A stretch of 64,000 nt of DNA from Pseudomonas sp. R84 (lineage in GTDB: Bacteria > Pseudomonadota > Gammaproteobacteria > Pseudomonadales > Pseudomonadaceae): the NCBI RefSeq assembly GCF_009834515.1, contig NZ_CP019426.1:5463001-5527000 (forward strand), given 5' to 3'. The position numbers were made by a program, and so were the translations under genes. The notes under the pieces were generated by a model. It was not told the DNA's origin. It did not search any database and was given only the letters and a program-made list of their open reading frames with translations. Below, one piece after another: positions 1 to 10,206 of the stretch; position 1 is the first letter of the stretch; each line of letters begins with the position of its first letter.

Positions 1-4
1 TCAA

Positions 5-29
5 ATGTGGGAGTGAGCCTGCTCGCGAT
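5..29. repeat. REP element at window edge
   Basis: The segment matches one arm of the REP palindrome seen complete at 3378-3472 (GTGGGAGTGAGCCTGCTCGCGA). It lies directly after the hemH stop codon. Its partner arm, if any, is outside the window. Confidence 0.6.
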
Positions 30-35
30 TTGCTT

Positions 36-1061
36 TTAGAGCGCCAGCGGTGCTCTTTCGCAGAGGGTCGCCAAGGCCTTGGCCCATTGCGGGTCATCAT
101 TCAGGCATGGCACCAGCACCAACTCCTCGCCCCCCGCTTCGCGGAACTGCTCCTTGCCGCGATCACCAATCTCCTCCAGCGTCTCGATGCAATCGGCGAC
201 AAACGCCGGGCACATCACCAGAATCTTCTTCACGCCGCTTTTCGCCAGCTCATCCAGCCGTGCCTCGGTGTAGGGTTCGATCCACTTGGCCCGGCCCAGA
301 CGCGACTGAAACGACACCGACCATTTGCCATCCGGCAGGCCCATGCGCTCGGCGAACAACGCCGCTGTCCGCAGGCATTGCGCGCGATAACAGGTCGCCA
401 ATACCGCAGGCGAAGCGTTTTTGCAGCAGTCATCATTCTTGAAGCAGTGATTGCCGGTCGGATCGAGTTTGGTCAGGTGCCGCTCAGGCAAACCGTGGAA
501 GCTCAGCAGCAAATGATCGTAGTCCTGCTGCAGATGCGGCCGGGCGCTTTCGACCAGCGCCTCGAGGTATTCCGGCTGATCGTAGAACGGTTGCAGCACC
601 GACAATTGCACGTCGAGTTTCTTCTGCCGGATCACCCGTTTCGCTTCTTCGATCACCGTGGTGGTCGTGCTGTCGGCGAACTGCGGGTATAGCGGCGCCA
701 GCGTGATGCGCTTGTGCCCCGCCGCGACCAGCTTGAGCAAACAGGTTTCAATCGACGGTTCGCCGTAACGCATGGCCAGTTCTACCGGGCCGTGGGTCCA
801 TTGCGTGGTCATCTGCTGCTGCAGACGACGGCTGAGCACCACCAGCGGCGAACCCTCGTCCCACCAGATCGAGGCATAGGCATGAGCCGATTGCTCGGGG
901 CGTTTGACCAGGATCAGCGACACCAGCAAACGCCGCACCGGCCATGGCAGGTCGATCACATACGGGTCCATCAGGAATTGATTGAGGTAGCTGCGTACAT
1001 CGGCCACCGAGGTGGAAGCCGGGGAACCCAGGTTGACCAGAAGCAAGGCGTGATCGGTCAT
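36..1061 (-). CDS. hemH: Ferrochelatase
   Basis: The 341-residue protein inserts Fe2+ into protoporphyrin IX, the last step of heme synthesis, at the inner face of the cytoplasmic membrane. It opens with LLVNLGSP and carries the family signature around SFHGLPERH with the metal-site His, and a C-terminal CIETLEE segment with the second acidic site. I chose the ATG at 1061 because AGGACG lies 6 bases upstream and the length then fits the family; an in-frame ATG 12 codons earlier has no homologous sequence. It lies 13 bases after the stop of the TIGR01777 gene and is probably cotranscribed with it. Heme enzymes and light stress are linked, which may explain its place beside the photolyase cluster. 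Confidence 0.97.
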   Translation of the reverse strand: MTDHALLLVNLGSPASTSVADVRSYLNQFLMDPYVIDLPWPVRRLLVSLILVKRPEQSAHAYASIWWDEGSPLVVLSRRLQQQMTTQWTHGPVELAMRYGEPSIETCLLKLVAAGHKRITLAPLYPQFADSTTTTVIEEAKRVIRQKKLDVQLSVLQPFYDQPEYLEALVESARPHLQQDYDHLLLSFHGLPERHLTKLDPTGNHCFKNDDCCKNASPAVLATCYRAQCLRTAALFAERMGLPDGKWSVSFQSRLGRAKWIEPYTEARLDELAKSGVKKILVMCPAFVADCIETLEEIGDRGKEQFREAGGEELVLVPCLNDDPQWAKALATLCERAPLAL

Positions 1062-1074
1062 GCAACGTCCTATT

Positions 1075-1977
1075 TCAAAGGCGGCTGGAGAGATCATCCA
1101 GGGCCGCGCGTAAATCCGTGAACTGGAAAGTGAAACCCGCTTCCAGCAAGCGTGTCGGTATGGCCTTCTGGCCGCCGAGCAACAATAAAGACATCTCGCC
1201 GAGGCCGACCTTTAGCGCCAGCGTCGGCATCGGCATGAACGCCGGGCGGTGTAAAACGCTGCCCAGCGTCTTGGCAAATTCGCGATTGCGCACCGGTTGC
1301 GGCGCGCAGGCATTATAAGGACCAGTGGCCTGCTCGCGGTGCAGAAGAAAATCAATCAGGGCGATTTGATCGTTGATATGAATCCACGGCATCCACTGCC
1401 GACCATTGCCCAAAGGCCCGCCCAATCCGAGTTTGAATGGCAACAGCAAGCGCGACAAAAAGCCGCCCTCAGCCGACAGCACCAGCCCGGTGCGCACCAG
1501 CACTACACGAATGCCCTGCGCTTCGGCGCGCAGTGCGGTCTCTTCCCAAGCGATGCACAACTGACTGGCGAAGTCGTCGATCACCGGCGGCGAATCTTCG
1601 GTCAATTCGCGCTCACCACCGTCGCCGTACCAGCCGATCGCCGATCCGGAGATCAGTAGCGCCGGTTTTTTTGATCGCGCTTCCAGCCAGGCCAACAGGG
1701 TTTCCGTCAGGGTGATACGGCTGCTCCACAGCAACGCTTTGCGGCGATGGGTCCACGGCCGATCGGCAATCGGCGCGCCAGCCAGATTGATGATCGCCTC
1801 CACAGGCTCTTCGCCAAGATCTTCCAGACGCGCAATACCACGCACCTGCGCACCACAGATTTTCGCGACTTTCTCCGGCTTGCGGCTCCACACTGTCAAG
1901 CGATGTCCCAGCCCCAACCAGTATCGGCAGAGCTGACGTCCTATCAAACCAGTACCGCCGGTCAGCAATATGTGCAT
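1075..1977 (-). CDS. TIGR01777 family epimerase-like protein (YfcH type)
   Basis: The 300-residue protein is an extended short-chain dehydrogenase fold: a glycine-rich dinucleotide motif [11 protein letters not shown] sits at residues 6-16, and the family's [15 protein letters not shown] stretch is at about 110-125. The C-terminus carries a DUF1731-like end. The substrate is unknown for the family. The gene is upstream of hemH in a probable two-gene operon and is divergent from the renalase gene across a 197-base gap that contains a LitR-like operator, so light could influence it too; that last point is inference. Confidence 0.9.
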   Translation of the reverse strand: MHILLTGGTGLIGRQLCRYWLGLGHRLTVWSRKPEKVAKICGAQVRGIARLEDLGEEPVEAIINLAGAPIADRPWTHRRKALLWSSRITLTETLLAWLEARSKKPALLISGSAIGWYGDGGERELTEDSPPVIDDFASQLCIAWEETALRAEAQGIRVVLVRTGLVLSAEGGFLSRLLLPFKLGLGGPLGNGRQWMPWIHINDQIALIDFLLHREQATGPYNACAPQPVRNREFAKTLGSVLHRPAFMPMPTLALKVGLGEMSLLLLGGQKAIPTRLLEAGFTFQFTDLRAALDDLSSRL

Positions 1978-2099
1978 GACATCTTCCTCGCGTGGCGTTT
2001 AACCCGGATCACTAGTCTATTTTTATAAACAGGGATCTTTTCTATCGGGCAGGCTCTATTGTTTAACCATAGGCCAAGCTGTCAGAACGAGAATGCTAG

Positions 2100-3373
<1,274 letters not shown>

Positions 3374-3377
3374 AGCC

Positions 3378-3472
3378 CCTGTAGGAGTGAGCCTGCTCGC
3401 GATGGCGGTGGACCATTCAACATTTTTTATTGAATGACATACCGCTATCGCGAGCAGGCTCACTCCTACAGG
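3378..3472. repeat. REPIN (two inverted REP arms)
   Basis: The arms CCTGTAGGAGTGAGCCTGC... and ...GCAGGCTCACTCCTACAGG are near-perfect inverted copies, about 33 bases each, around an AT-rich loop. It follows the Trp-rich gene and could also end its transcript. Confidence 0.85.
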
Positions 3473-3493
3473 AATCGCATCAACCGAAAAAGT

Positions 3494-3517
3494 TATACAA
3501 ATAATTTGACTTGTACA
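3494..3517 (+). promoter_or_regulatory. LitR-type operator 1 (TATACA-N12-TGTACA)
   Basis: A perfect fit to T(G/A)TACA-N12-TGTA(C/T)A. It covers the candidate -35 (TTGACT, 3506-3511) of the promoter for the DUF523-litR-phrB operon. Repression by occlusion of RNA polymerase is the simplest reading. Confidence 0.75.
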
Positions 3518-3533
3518 CCCACGAATCTATGCT
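3506..3533 (+). promoter_or_regulatory. Candidate promoter of DUF523-litR-phrB operon
   Basis: TTGACT (3506-3511), a 16-base spacer and TATGCT (3528-3533) make a good sigma-70 match, lying between and partly under two LitR-type operators. Confidence 0.6.
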
Positions 3534-3542
3534 GAAGAAAGT

Positions 3543-3566
3543 TGTACAGAGATCTACCTCTGTACA
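3543..3566 (+). promoter_or_regulatory. LitR-type operator 2 (TGTACA-N12-TGTACA)
   Basis: A second perfect match, with the 12-base spacer GAGATCTACCTC. It lies just downstream of the candidate -10 and is followed by a further GTACA repeat at 3568-3572. It ends 20 bases before the DUF523 start codon, so it would lie in the 5' leader. Confidence 0.75.
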
Positions 3567-3586
3567 GGTACAGATTCGAGGTGCCC

Positions 3587-4549
3587 ATGTCAGATCCTTG
3601 CCTAGCCAAGCCAAAAATCGCCATCAGCGCCTGCCTGCTGGGTGCCGAGGTGCGCTACAACGGTGGGCACAAGGAATCACGCCTGTGCAGCCGCACCCTC
3701 ACCGAGCATTTCGATTTCGTCCCGGTTTGCCCGGAGGTCGCCATCGGCCTGGGCATCCCGCGCGAACCGATCCGCCTCGTCGGCGATGCCGAGCATCCAC
3801 AAGCGGTCGGTACGGTGAACCGGGCGATCAATGTCACTCAGCCATTGGCTGAATACGGCGAGAAAATGGCTGCCGAACTCGATGACCTCTGCGGCTACAT
3901 CTTCATGCAGCAATCACCGTCCTGCGGCCTGGAAAGGGTCAAGGTCTACCACGCCAACGGCGCCCCGGTGAACGGCGGTGGTCGCGGGATTTACGCCCAG
4001 GCGTTTTGCGCACAGCACCCGGATCTACCCGTGGAAGAAGCCGGGCGTCTCAACGACCCGGTGCTGCGAGAAAACTTCATCACCCGTGTGTTCGCCTACA
4101 GCGAATGGCAACAAGTCCTCGCTGGCGGCCTGAGCCGTCGCGCCCTCACCGAATTTCATTCGCGCTACAAATATTTGCTGATGGCGCACAACCCGCCGCA
4201 ATACAAAGCGCTGGGCAAACTGCTCGGCAACATGGCCGACACCGATCCCGTCGAACTCGGCCCACGCTACTTCAGCGAACTGATGGCGGCGCTGAAAAAA
4301 TGCGCCACCCGTGGCACGCACTGCAACGTGCTGCTGCACATCAGCGGTTATCTGAAACAGGTAATCAGCGCTGAAGACAAACAGGAAATGCAACACGTCA
4401 TCGGCCAGTACCGCCAAGGCATCGTGCCGCTGGTGGTGCCGTTGACGCTGCTCAAGCATCACTTTCGCCTCCATCCGGATTCGTACATCGCGCAACAGGT
4501 TTACCTGCAGCCGCACCCGGAAAACCTCAGCCTGCGAAACGCAATCTAA
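3587..4549 (+). CDS. DUF523 and DUF1722 domain protein (YbgA-like)
   Basis: The 320-residue protein has an N-terminal DUF523 domain (about 8-155) with the motifs ISACLLG and QQSPSCGLERVKVY, followed by a DUF1722/YbgA domain (about 185-310). Two-domain proteins of this kind are common beside photolyase genes; their biochemical role is not established. The conserved cysteines in SACLLG and SPSCG could bind metal or act in redox chemistry, but this is inference. ATG 3587 has CGAGG upstream; an earlier in-frame ATG at 3542 lies inside the operator. The stop codon shares one base with the start of the MerR regulator (TAATG). Confidence 0.9.
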   Translation: MSDPCLAKPKIAISACLLGAEVRYNGGHKESRLCSRTLTEHFDFVPVCPEVAIGLGIPREPIRLVGDAEHPQAVGTVNRAINVTQPLAEYGEKMAAELDDLCGYIFMQQSPSCGLERVKVYHANGAPVNGGGRGIYAQAFCAQHPDLPVEEAGRLNDPVLRENFITRVFAYSEWQQVLAGGLSRRALTEFHSRYKYLLMAHNPPQYKALGKLLGNMADTDPVELGPRYFSELMAALKKCATRGTHCNVLLHISGYLKQVISAEDKQEMQHVIGQYRQGIVPLVVPLTLLKHHFRLHPDSYIAQQVYLQPHPENLSLRNAI

Positions 4550-5490
4550 TGAACGAGAAAATGGATACCAGCGCCCAGGAAGACCTCGGCGCGGATTTTA
4601 AAAAAGCCCTCGACGAGGGCTGGCTGCCGATCCGCGAAGTCGCCCGGCAGACCGGCGTCAATGCAATCACCCTGCGTGCGTGGGAACGCCGCTACGGGCT
4701 GGTCGTCCCGCAACGCACGCCCAAGGGGCACCGGCTGTATTCGGCCGAGCATGTGCAGCAAATTCTGACCATCCTTACCTGGCTCAACCGTGGCGTCGCA
4801 GTCAGCCAAGTCAAACCGCTGCTCGACGCACCACAGGCGTTCAGCGAATCGGTGGAAAACGACTGGCAGCGCTTGCGCCAAACCCTGCTTGCCGCCGTCA
4901 CCCAACTCAATGAACGCAGCCTGGATGACAGCGTCAATCAGGCCATGGCGCTCTACCCGCCACGCACCTTGTGCGAGCAATTGCTGATGCCGCTGCTGGC
5001 GGAACTGGAGCAGCGCTGGCAAGGCCAGTTCGGCGCGCAGATGGAGCGGGTGTTCTTTTATTCGTGGTTACGCAGCAAATTCGGCACACGCATCTACCAT
5101 AACAATCGTCAGTTACATGGCGCCCCGCTGTTATTGATCAATCATTCCGACCTGCCACTGGAACCTCATCTGTGGCTGTGCGCGTGGCTGATCAGTAGCG
5201 CTGATTGTCCGGTGCAAGTGTTTGACTGGCCGCTGCCGGCCGCTGAACTGGCGCTGGCGGTCGAACATCTGCAAGCCCGTGGCTTACTGCTGTATTCCAG
5301 CAAAGCCATGAACCTTGCGCAGTTGCCGAAACTATTGAACGGAGTCAGTTGCCCGAAAATGCTGGTCGGACCAACGGTATGCATCCACCACGCCGAGTTG
5401 TCCGTAAGAACTTCCGAGATGGCTGATGTGTTCCTGGCTGAAGACGCGCTTGTAGCGCACCAGGTGCTCGTTCAGCGTGGGCTGATCTGA
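4549..5490 (+). CDS. litR: MerR-family regulator, class II LitR type
   Basis: The 313-residue protein has an N-terminal MerR helix-turn-helix (about 24-95), with IREVARQTGVNAITLRAWERRYG and the winged RTPKGHRLYS turn. The C-terminal part has the length and order of the cobalamin-binding module of CarH/LitR but lacks the DxHxxG signature that holds B12. That is the pattern of the B12-free class II LitR regulators of Pseudomonas, which I recall as repressors that need a partner LOV photoreceptor for light sensing. Three matching operators lie in the cluster. The gene is translationally coupled to DUF523 and lies immediately before phrB, so it is probably autoregulated. No LOV protein gene is visible in the window. 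Confidence 0.88.
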   Translation: MNEKMDTSAQEDLGADFKKALDEGWLPIREVARQTGVNAITLRAWERRYGLVVPQRTPKGHRLYSAEHVQQILTILTWLNRGVAVSQVKPLLDAPQAFSESVENDWQRLRQTLLAAVTQLNERSLDDSVNQAMALYPPRTLCEQLLMPLLAELEQRWQGQFGAQMERVFFYSWLRSKFGTRIYHNNRQLHGAPLLLINHSDLPLEPHLWLCAWLISSADCPVQVFDWPLPAAELALAVEHLQARGLLLYSSKAMNLAQLPKLLNGVSCPKMLVGPTVCIHHAELSVRTSEMADVFLAEDALVAHQVLVQRGLI

Positions 5491-5510
5491 TGGACGCAGT
5501 GAGTTCCGAC

Positions 5511-6956
5511 ATGCAATTGATCTGGCTGCGCAGCGATTTGCGCCAACATGACAACACCGCTCTCGCGGCCGCCGCAGCGCGCGGCCCGACGGTCGCCGTG
5601 TATCTGTTGAGTCCGCAGCAATGGCTTGAGCATGACGATGCCGCCTGCAAGGTCGATTTCTGGCTGCGCAACCTGCGTGAGCTGAGCGCAAGCCTTGGCA
5701 AACTCAACATCCCTTTGCTGATTCGCACTGCAACCCATTGGGATCAGGCGCCGGCGGAACTGCTCAAGCTCTGCCGGCAGCTGAAGATAGCGGCGGTGCA
5801 CGTCAATGAAGAATATGGCGTCCATGAAAGTCGTCGCGATGCAGCGGTAGGCGCAGCCCTGAAGGCCGAGGACATCGATTTCCACAGCTATCTTGATCAA
5901 CTGTTGTTCAAACCCGGCACGGTGCTGACCAAGACCGACAGTTACTTCAAGGTATTCAGCCAGTTCAGAAAGGTTTGCTACGAACGCCTGCACCGCTCGA
6001 TGCCTGCCCTGGTCAAAGCCCCCGGCAAACAGGAAAAACTTGAGGTCGACAGCGACCCGATTCCCGACTCGGTCACGGGCTTCTCGACGCCGAGCCAGAC
6101 CTTGCGCGATCTGTGGCCGGCCGGTGAACAGGAAGCCCGACGCCGCCTCGACACCTTCACCGACGCGCAGATCGATTACTACCAGAGCGAACGCGACTTC
6201 CCGGCCAAGCCTGGCACCAGTCAGCTTTCGGCGTATCTCGCTTCCGGTGTAATTTCGCCGCGGCAATGCCTGCACGCCGCCCTGCAAAGCAATCAGGGCG
6301 AATTCGAAAGCGGCAAGGTCGGTGCGGTCACCTGGATCAACGAGCTGTTGTGGCGCGAGTTCTACAAACACATTCTGGTCGGTTATCCCCGCGTTTCCCG
6401 CCATCGCGCTTTCCGCCCGGAAACCGAGGCGCTGGCCTGGCGTGACGCGCCGGACGATCTCGCCGCGTGGCAAGAGGCGCGCACCGGTCTGCCGATCATC
6501 GACGCGGCCATGCGCCAATTGCTCGAAACCGGCTGGATGCACAATCGCCTGCGCATGGTCGTGGCGATGTTCCTGACCAAAAACCTGTTGATCGACTGGC
6601 GCGAAGGCGAACGCTTTTTCATGCGTCACCTGATTGATGGCGATCTGGCGGCGAACAACGGTGGCTGGCAATGGAGTTCGTCGACGGGCACCGATTCGGC
6701 GCCGTACTTCCGCATCTTCAACCCGTTGAGCCAGTCGGAAAAATTCGACAGCGAAGGCCTGTTCATCAAGCACTGGCTGCCGGAACTGGCCGACCTCAAC
6801 AAAAAAGAGGTGCACAACCCGGCCAACCTCGGTGGATTGTTCGGCGCGGTGGATTATCCGTCGCCGATCGTCAACCTCAGCGACTCACGCCAACGGGCAC
6901 TGGCCGCCTTCAAGAATCTGCCATCGCGTACGTCTTCAGGAGGTGATGATGAGTGA
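5511..6956 (+). CDS. phrB: Deoxyribodipyrimidine photo-lyase
   Basis: The 481-residue flavoenzyme splits cyclobutane pyrimidine dimers using blue light. The N-terminal alpha/beta antenna domain begins LIWLRSDLRQHD. The FAD domain has the class I signature (TGLPIIDAAMRQL, GWMHNRLRM, then NNGGWQWSSSTGTDSAPYFR with the conserved Trp and Asn residues). I chose ATG 5511, which gives the usual length; ATG 5490 overlaps the regulator stop (TGATG) and would add seven residues, so it remains possible. It is under LitR control by position. Confidence 0.96.
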   Translation: MQLIWLRSDLRQHDNTALAAAAARGPTVAVYLLSPQQWLEHDDAACKVDFWLRNLRELSASLGKLNIPLLIRTATHWDQAPAELLKLCRQLKIAAVHVNEEYGVHESRRDAAVGAALKAEDIDFHSYLDQLLFKPGTVLTKTDSYFKVFSQFRKVCYERLHRSMPALVKAPGKQEKLEVDSDPIPDSVTGFSTPSQTLRDLWPAGEQEARRRLDTFTDAQIDYYQSERDFPAKPGTSQLSAYLASGVISPRQCLHAALQSNQGEFESGKVGAVTWINELLWREFYKHILVGYPRVSRHRAFRPETEALAWRDAPDDLAAWQEARTGLPIIDAAMRQLLETGWMHNRLRMVVAMFLTKNLLIDWREGERFFMRHLIDGDLAANNGGWQWSSSTGTDSAPYFRIFNPLSQSEKFDSEGLFIKHWLPELADLNKKEVHNPANLGGLFGAVDYPSPIVNLSDSRQRALAAFKNLPSRTSSGGDDE

Positions 6957-7371
6957 ATTCCTGCGCCGCTTCGCCCGGCAATTTTCAGCGTTGAACAAAG
7001 ACAACCTGCAAAGCCTGGGCGAGCTGTACAGCGATGACATTCACTTTACCGACCCGCTGCACGAGGTGCAGGGGCTGGCACAGCTTCGCGATTATTTTGG
7101 CGAGCTGTACGCCAACGTCAGCGAGCTGCGTTTCGACTTTCATGGTTTCGACCAGATCGGCGACTGCGAAGGCTACCTGCGCTGGGTCATGAGTTATCGC
7201 CACCCGCGCCTGGCGGGTGGCCGCGTCATTCGCGTCAGCGGCTGCTCGCATCTGTTGTGGCACGACAAGGTTTATCGCCACCGGGATTATTTCGATGCCG
7301 GGGCGCTGCTGTATGAACACTTGCCAGTATTGGGCCGGGTCATCGCCTGGCTGAAAAGGAGAATGGGATGA
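6949..7371 (+). CDS. NTF2-like (SnoaL-fold) protein
   Basis: The 140-residue protein has the small cone-shaped NTF2 pattern: LYSDDIHFTDPLHEVQGLAQLRDYFGELY near the start and a GRVIRVSGCSHL strand later. Members are scaffolds or small isomerases or cyclases; the role here is unknown. The strong CAGGAGGT box is better spaced for ATG 6949 than for ATG 6946. It overlaps the end of phrB by eight bases and its own stop overlaps the SDR start, so it is firmly part of the light operon. Confidence 0.85.
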   Translation: MSEFLRRFARQFSALNKDNLQSLGELYSDDIHFTDPLHEVQGLAQLRDYFGELYANVSELRFDFHGFDQIGDCEGYLRWVMSYRHPRLAGGRVIRVSGCSHLLWHDKVYRHRDYFDAGALLYEHLPVLGRVIAWLKRRMG

Positions 7372-8150
7372 GTCGTACACCTCCAAGGCGTTATTGGTTG
7401 ACCGGGGCCAGCAGTGGCATCGGCGCGGCACTGGCTGAGGAAATTCTGAAAACCGGCGCACACTTGGCGGTCAGTTCCCGCCAGATCGCCCCGCTCAAGG
7501 TCTTGTCGCAACGCTATCCGGGGCAGGTTTTGGTGGTGCCCGGAGATCTGACCAACAGCCAGACTGTGCGCGAAATCGGCGAGCAGATCGCGGCGGACTG
7601 GGGTTCGCTGGACTCGGTGATTCTCAACGCTGGCACCTGCGAATACGTCGATGCCAAGCAGTTCGACTCATCGATCATCGAACATGTGGTGCGCACCAAC
7701 CTGCTCGCCAGCAGTTATTGCATCGAGGCCGCGCTGCCGCTGCTGCGCAAAGGCACCGCGCCACATCTGATCGGTGTAGCCAGTTCGGTGACCTACCTGC
7801 CGCTGCCACGGGCCGAAGCCTATGGCGCGTCGAAAGCCGGTTTGCGTTACCTGTTCGAATCGCTGCGTATAGACCTGGCCGATGAAGGCATTGAAGTCAC
7901 CGTGGTCAGCCCGGGGTTCGTGGAAACACCGCTGACCGCCAAGAATGATTTCCCCATGCCGTTGAGCTGGCCGGTGGATAAAGCCGCGCGGCACATCTTC
8001 GCCAAGCTCAAGGAACGGCCGCTGGAGATCGCCTTCCCGGCGCTGTTCATGGCAGCGTTGTGGCCGCTGTCGAAACTGCCGGCGCGGGTGCAACTGGCGA
8101 TCGGCAAGCGCATGGTGCGCAAGTCCCCTCCGTTGACGGATCCGACATGA
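7368..8150 (+). CDS. Short-chain dehydrogenase/reductase
   Basis: The 260-residue protein has the classical SDR TGASSGIG cofactor motif (residues 12-19), an N-A-G stretch (ILNAGT) and the catalytic Ser-Tyr-Lys in ASSVTYLPLPRAEAYGASKAG. C-terminal residues are hydrophobic (FPALFMAALWPLSKLP), suggesting membrane association. It is coupled by ATGA overlaps to the NTF2-like gene before it and the amine-oxidase-like gene after it. The substrate is likely a lipid given the neighbours; this is inference. Confidence 0.92.
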   Translation: MSRTPPRRYWLTGASSGIGAALAEEILKTGAHLAVSSRQIAPLKVLSQRYPGQVLVVPGDLTNSQTVREIGEQIAADWGSLDSVILNAGTCEYVDAKQFDSSIIEHVVRTNLLASSYCIEAALPLLRKGTAPHLIGVASSVTYLPLPRAEAYGASKAGLRYLFESLRIDLADEGIEVTVVSPGFVETPLTAKNDFPMPLSWPVDKAARHIFAKLKERPLEIAFPALFMAALWPLSKLPARVQLAIGKRMVRKSPPLTDPT

Positions 8151-9394
8151 AAATCGCCATCGTCGGCAGCGGGATCGCCGGGCTGACCTGCGCCTACCTG
8201 CTCAATCGCCGCCATGACGTGACGGTGTTCGAGGCGGGCGACTGGGTCGGCGGCCACACGCACACCGTGCCAGTGACCGTCGATGGCCGCCAGTACGCCG
8301 TGGACACCGGTTTCATCGTGTTCAACGACTGGACCTACCCGAATTTCATCCGTCTGCTTGGCCAGCTTGGCGTAGCGTTCAAACCGACGGAAATGAGTTT
8401 CTCGGTGACCGACCCGGACACCGGCCTGGAATACAACGGCAACAACCTCAACAGCCTCTTCGCCCAGCGCAGCAACCTGTTTTCGCCCGGGTTCTGGGGC
8501 ATGTTGCGCGATATTCTGCGTTTCAATAAAGAAGCCCAGCGCGACCTCGTCGAGCTGCGCATCGCCGCCGACACCACCCTCGACGAATACCTCAAGGCCG
8601 GCGGTTACGGTGAACGCTTCATCCTGCATTACATCGTGCCGATGGGCTCGGCGATCTGGTCGATGCCGATGGCGGAAATGCTCAATTTCCCGCTGCAGTT
8701 TTTTGTGCGGTTCTTCAAGAATCATGGCTTGTTGTCGGTCAGTGATCGGCCGCAATGGCAAGTCATCGAAGGCGGTTCCAGCGCCTATATCACGCCGCTG
8801 ACAGCTGGGTTCAAGGACAGGATTCGTCTCAATTGCCCGGTGACACGGGTTGATCGTGACGTGCATGGCGTGGTTATCCACAGCCCGGCAGGCCTCGAAC
8901 ACTTCGACCAGGTGGTGTTCGCCTGCCACAGCGATCAAGCGTTGCAACTGCTGGCGGTGCCGAGCGATGCCGAACGCGCGATCCTCGGCGCCCTGCCCTA
9001 CGCCGACAACGAAGTGGTGCTGCACACCGACACGCGCCTGTTGCCGACACGCAAACTGGCCTGGGCGAGCTGGAACTATCGGCTGAGCGGCGCCGGCCAC
9101 ACCCACGCCGCCGTCACCTACGACATGAACATTCTGCAGGGCATTCAGAGCGATACCACGTTCTGCGTCAGCCTCAATCAAAGCGCCGGCATCAGCCCGG
9201 AGAAAGTGCTTGCCCGTTACACCTACGCCCACCCGCAATTCAGCCTCGCGGCGGTGGCGGCACAGAATCGCTGGGGCGAACTGGATGGTGCGCAGCACAC
9301 CCATTATTGCGGCGCCTATTGGGCCAACGGTTTTCATGAAGACGGTGTGGTCAGCGCCTTGCGCGTGGCCGCCGCGTTCGGGGAAACCTTATGA
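8147..9394 (+). CDS. FAD-dependent amine-oxidase-like protein
   Basis: The 415-residue flavoprotein has an N-terminal IVGSGIAGLTCAYLL dinucleotide motif and a GGHTHTV segment, features of the NAD/FAD-binding amine oxidase or desaturase-like family. It is neighbour to DUF1365 and a Cfa-like methylase. The same set occurs in the singlet-oxygen (RpoE-ChrR) regulon of Rhodobacter, where members work in methylated and furan fatty acid synthesis. A role as a fatty acid desaturase or oxidase is therefore plausible but unproven. ATG 8147 overlaps the SDR stop by four bases. Confidence 0.88.
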   Translation: MKIAIVGSGIAGLTCAYLLNRRHDVTVFEAGDWVGGHTHTVPVTVDGRQYAVDTGFIVFNDWTYPNFIRLLGQLGVAFKPTEMSFSVTDPDTGLEYNGNNLNSLFAQRSNLFSPGFWGMLRDILRFNKEAQRDLVELRIAADTTLDEYLKAGGYGERFILHYIVPMGSAIWSMPMAEMLNFPLQFFVRFFKNHGLLSVSDRPQWQVIEGGSSAYITPLTAGFKDRIRLNCPVTRVDRDVHGVVIHSPAGLEHFDQVVFACHSDQALQLLAVPSDAERAILGALPYADNEVVLHTDTRLLPTRKLAWASWNYRLSGAGHTHAAVTYDMNILQGIQSDTTFCVSLNQSAGISPEKVLARYTYAHPQFSLAAVAAQNRWGELDGAQHTHYCGAYWANGFHEDGVVSALRVAAAFGETL

Positions 9395-10206
9395 ACAGCG
9401 CCCTGTACAGCGGCTGGATCGGCCATCGGCGCTTCTCGCCGCGCCGCCATGAATTCCGCTACCGGATCGGTTTGCTCTACCTCGACCTCAGCGAACAGGA
9501 CGCCGTACTTGGACTGTCGCCGCTGGCCGGGCGCAGTCGCTTTGCGCCCTTTTCATTTCGCGAGACCGACTACCTGAAGACCTTTACCGGCCGAGGCATG
9601 CGCCTGATCGACGCCGTACGGCAGCAGGTCGGCATCGCCATCGGCCATGAACCGCAAGGCTCGATCTGCCTGCTGACCCAAGCGCGCAGTTGGGGGTTGT
9701 CGTTCAACCCGGTGAGTTTTTTTTATTGCCATGAGGCCGACGGGCAACTGGCGGCGATTGTCTGCGAAGTCACCAACACGCCGTGGCGCGAGCGCTATCA
9801 CTACGTGCTGCCGGCGCGTGCGCCCGCCAATCTGCAGGATTTTCACCAGCACTTCGCCGTGACCAAGGCCTTTCACGTTTCGCCGTTTTTGCCCCGCGAT
9901 CTCGAATACCGCATGAGCTTCAGTCCCGCCGCGCAAAACCTCGGTGTGCACATGGCCGACTGGCAAGGCGAGCACAAACTGTTCGACGCCACGCTCAATC
10001 TGCAACGCGAAAGTCTCGACCGTCGCAGCCTGCACCGCTACTTGCGGCGCTTTCCGTGGATGACCGCAAAAACCGCGTTGGCGATTTACTGGCAAGCGCT
10101 GCGACTGCTGCTCAAACGCGCACCGATCTTTGCTCATCAGACTGCCGACGGCAGCTTTCAAACCGCCACTGTGCCTCCCAAGGAGCACCGCCATGAAATC
10201 CTCTAG
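9391..10206 (+). CDS. DUF1365 domain protein
   Basis: The 271-residue protein begins YSGWIGHRRFSPRRHEFRYRIG, the DUF1365 hallmark, and carries the conserved GLSFNPVSFFYCH and KAFHVSPFLP segments. DUF1365 genes are almost always beside the amine-oxidase-like and Cfa-like genes, as here, and are thought to act on membrane lipids. The biochemical function is unknown. It starts inside the stop codon of the preceding gene and overlaps the next start by 14 bases. Confidence 0.9.
   Translation: MNSALYSGWIGHRRFSPRRHEFRYRIGLLYLDLSEQDAVLGLSPLAGRSRFAPFSFRETDYLKTFTGRGMRLIDAVRQQVGIAIGHEPQGSICLLTQARSWGLSFNPVSFFYCHEADGQLAAIVCEVTNTPWRERYHYVLPARAPANLQDFHQHFAVTKAFHVSPFLPRDLEYRMSFSPAAQNLGVHMADWQGEHKLFDATLNLQRESLDRRSLHRYLRRFPWMTAKTALAIYWQALRLLLKRAPIFAHQTADGSFQTATVPPKEHRHEIL

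Noticed and set aside
5472..6815. 447-codon open frame on the minus strand
   Set aside because: It is antisense to the photolyase gene and has no family resemblance.
7847..9337. 496-codon open frame on the minus strand
   Set aside because: It covers the SDR and FAD genes on the other strand. Its translation is rich in His, Arg and Gln and has no domain.
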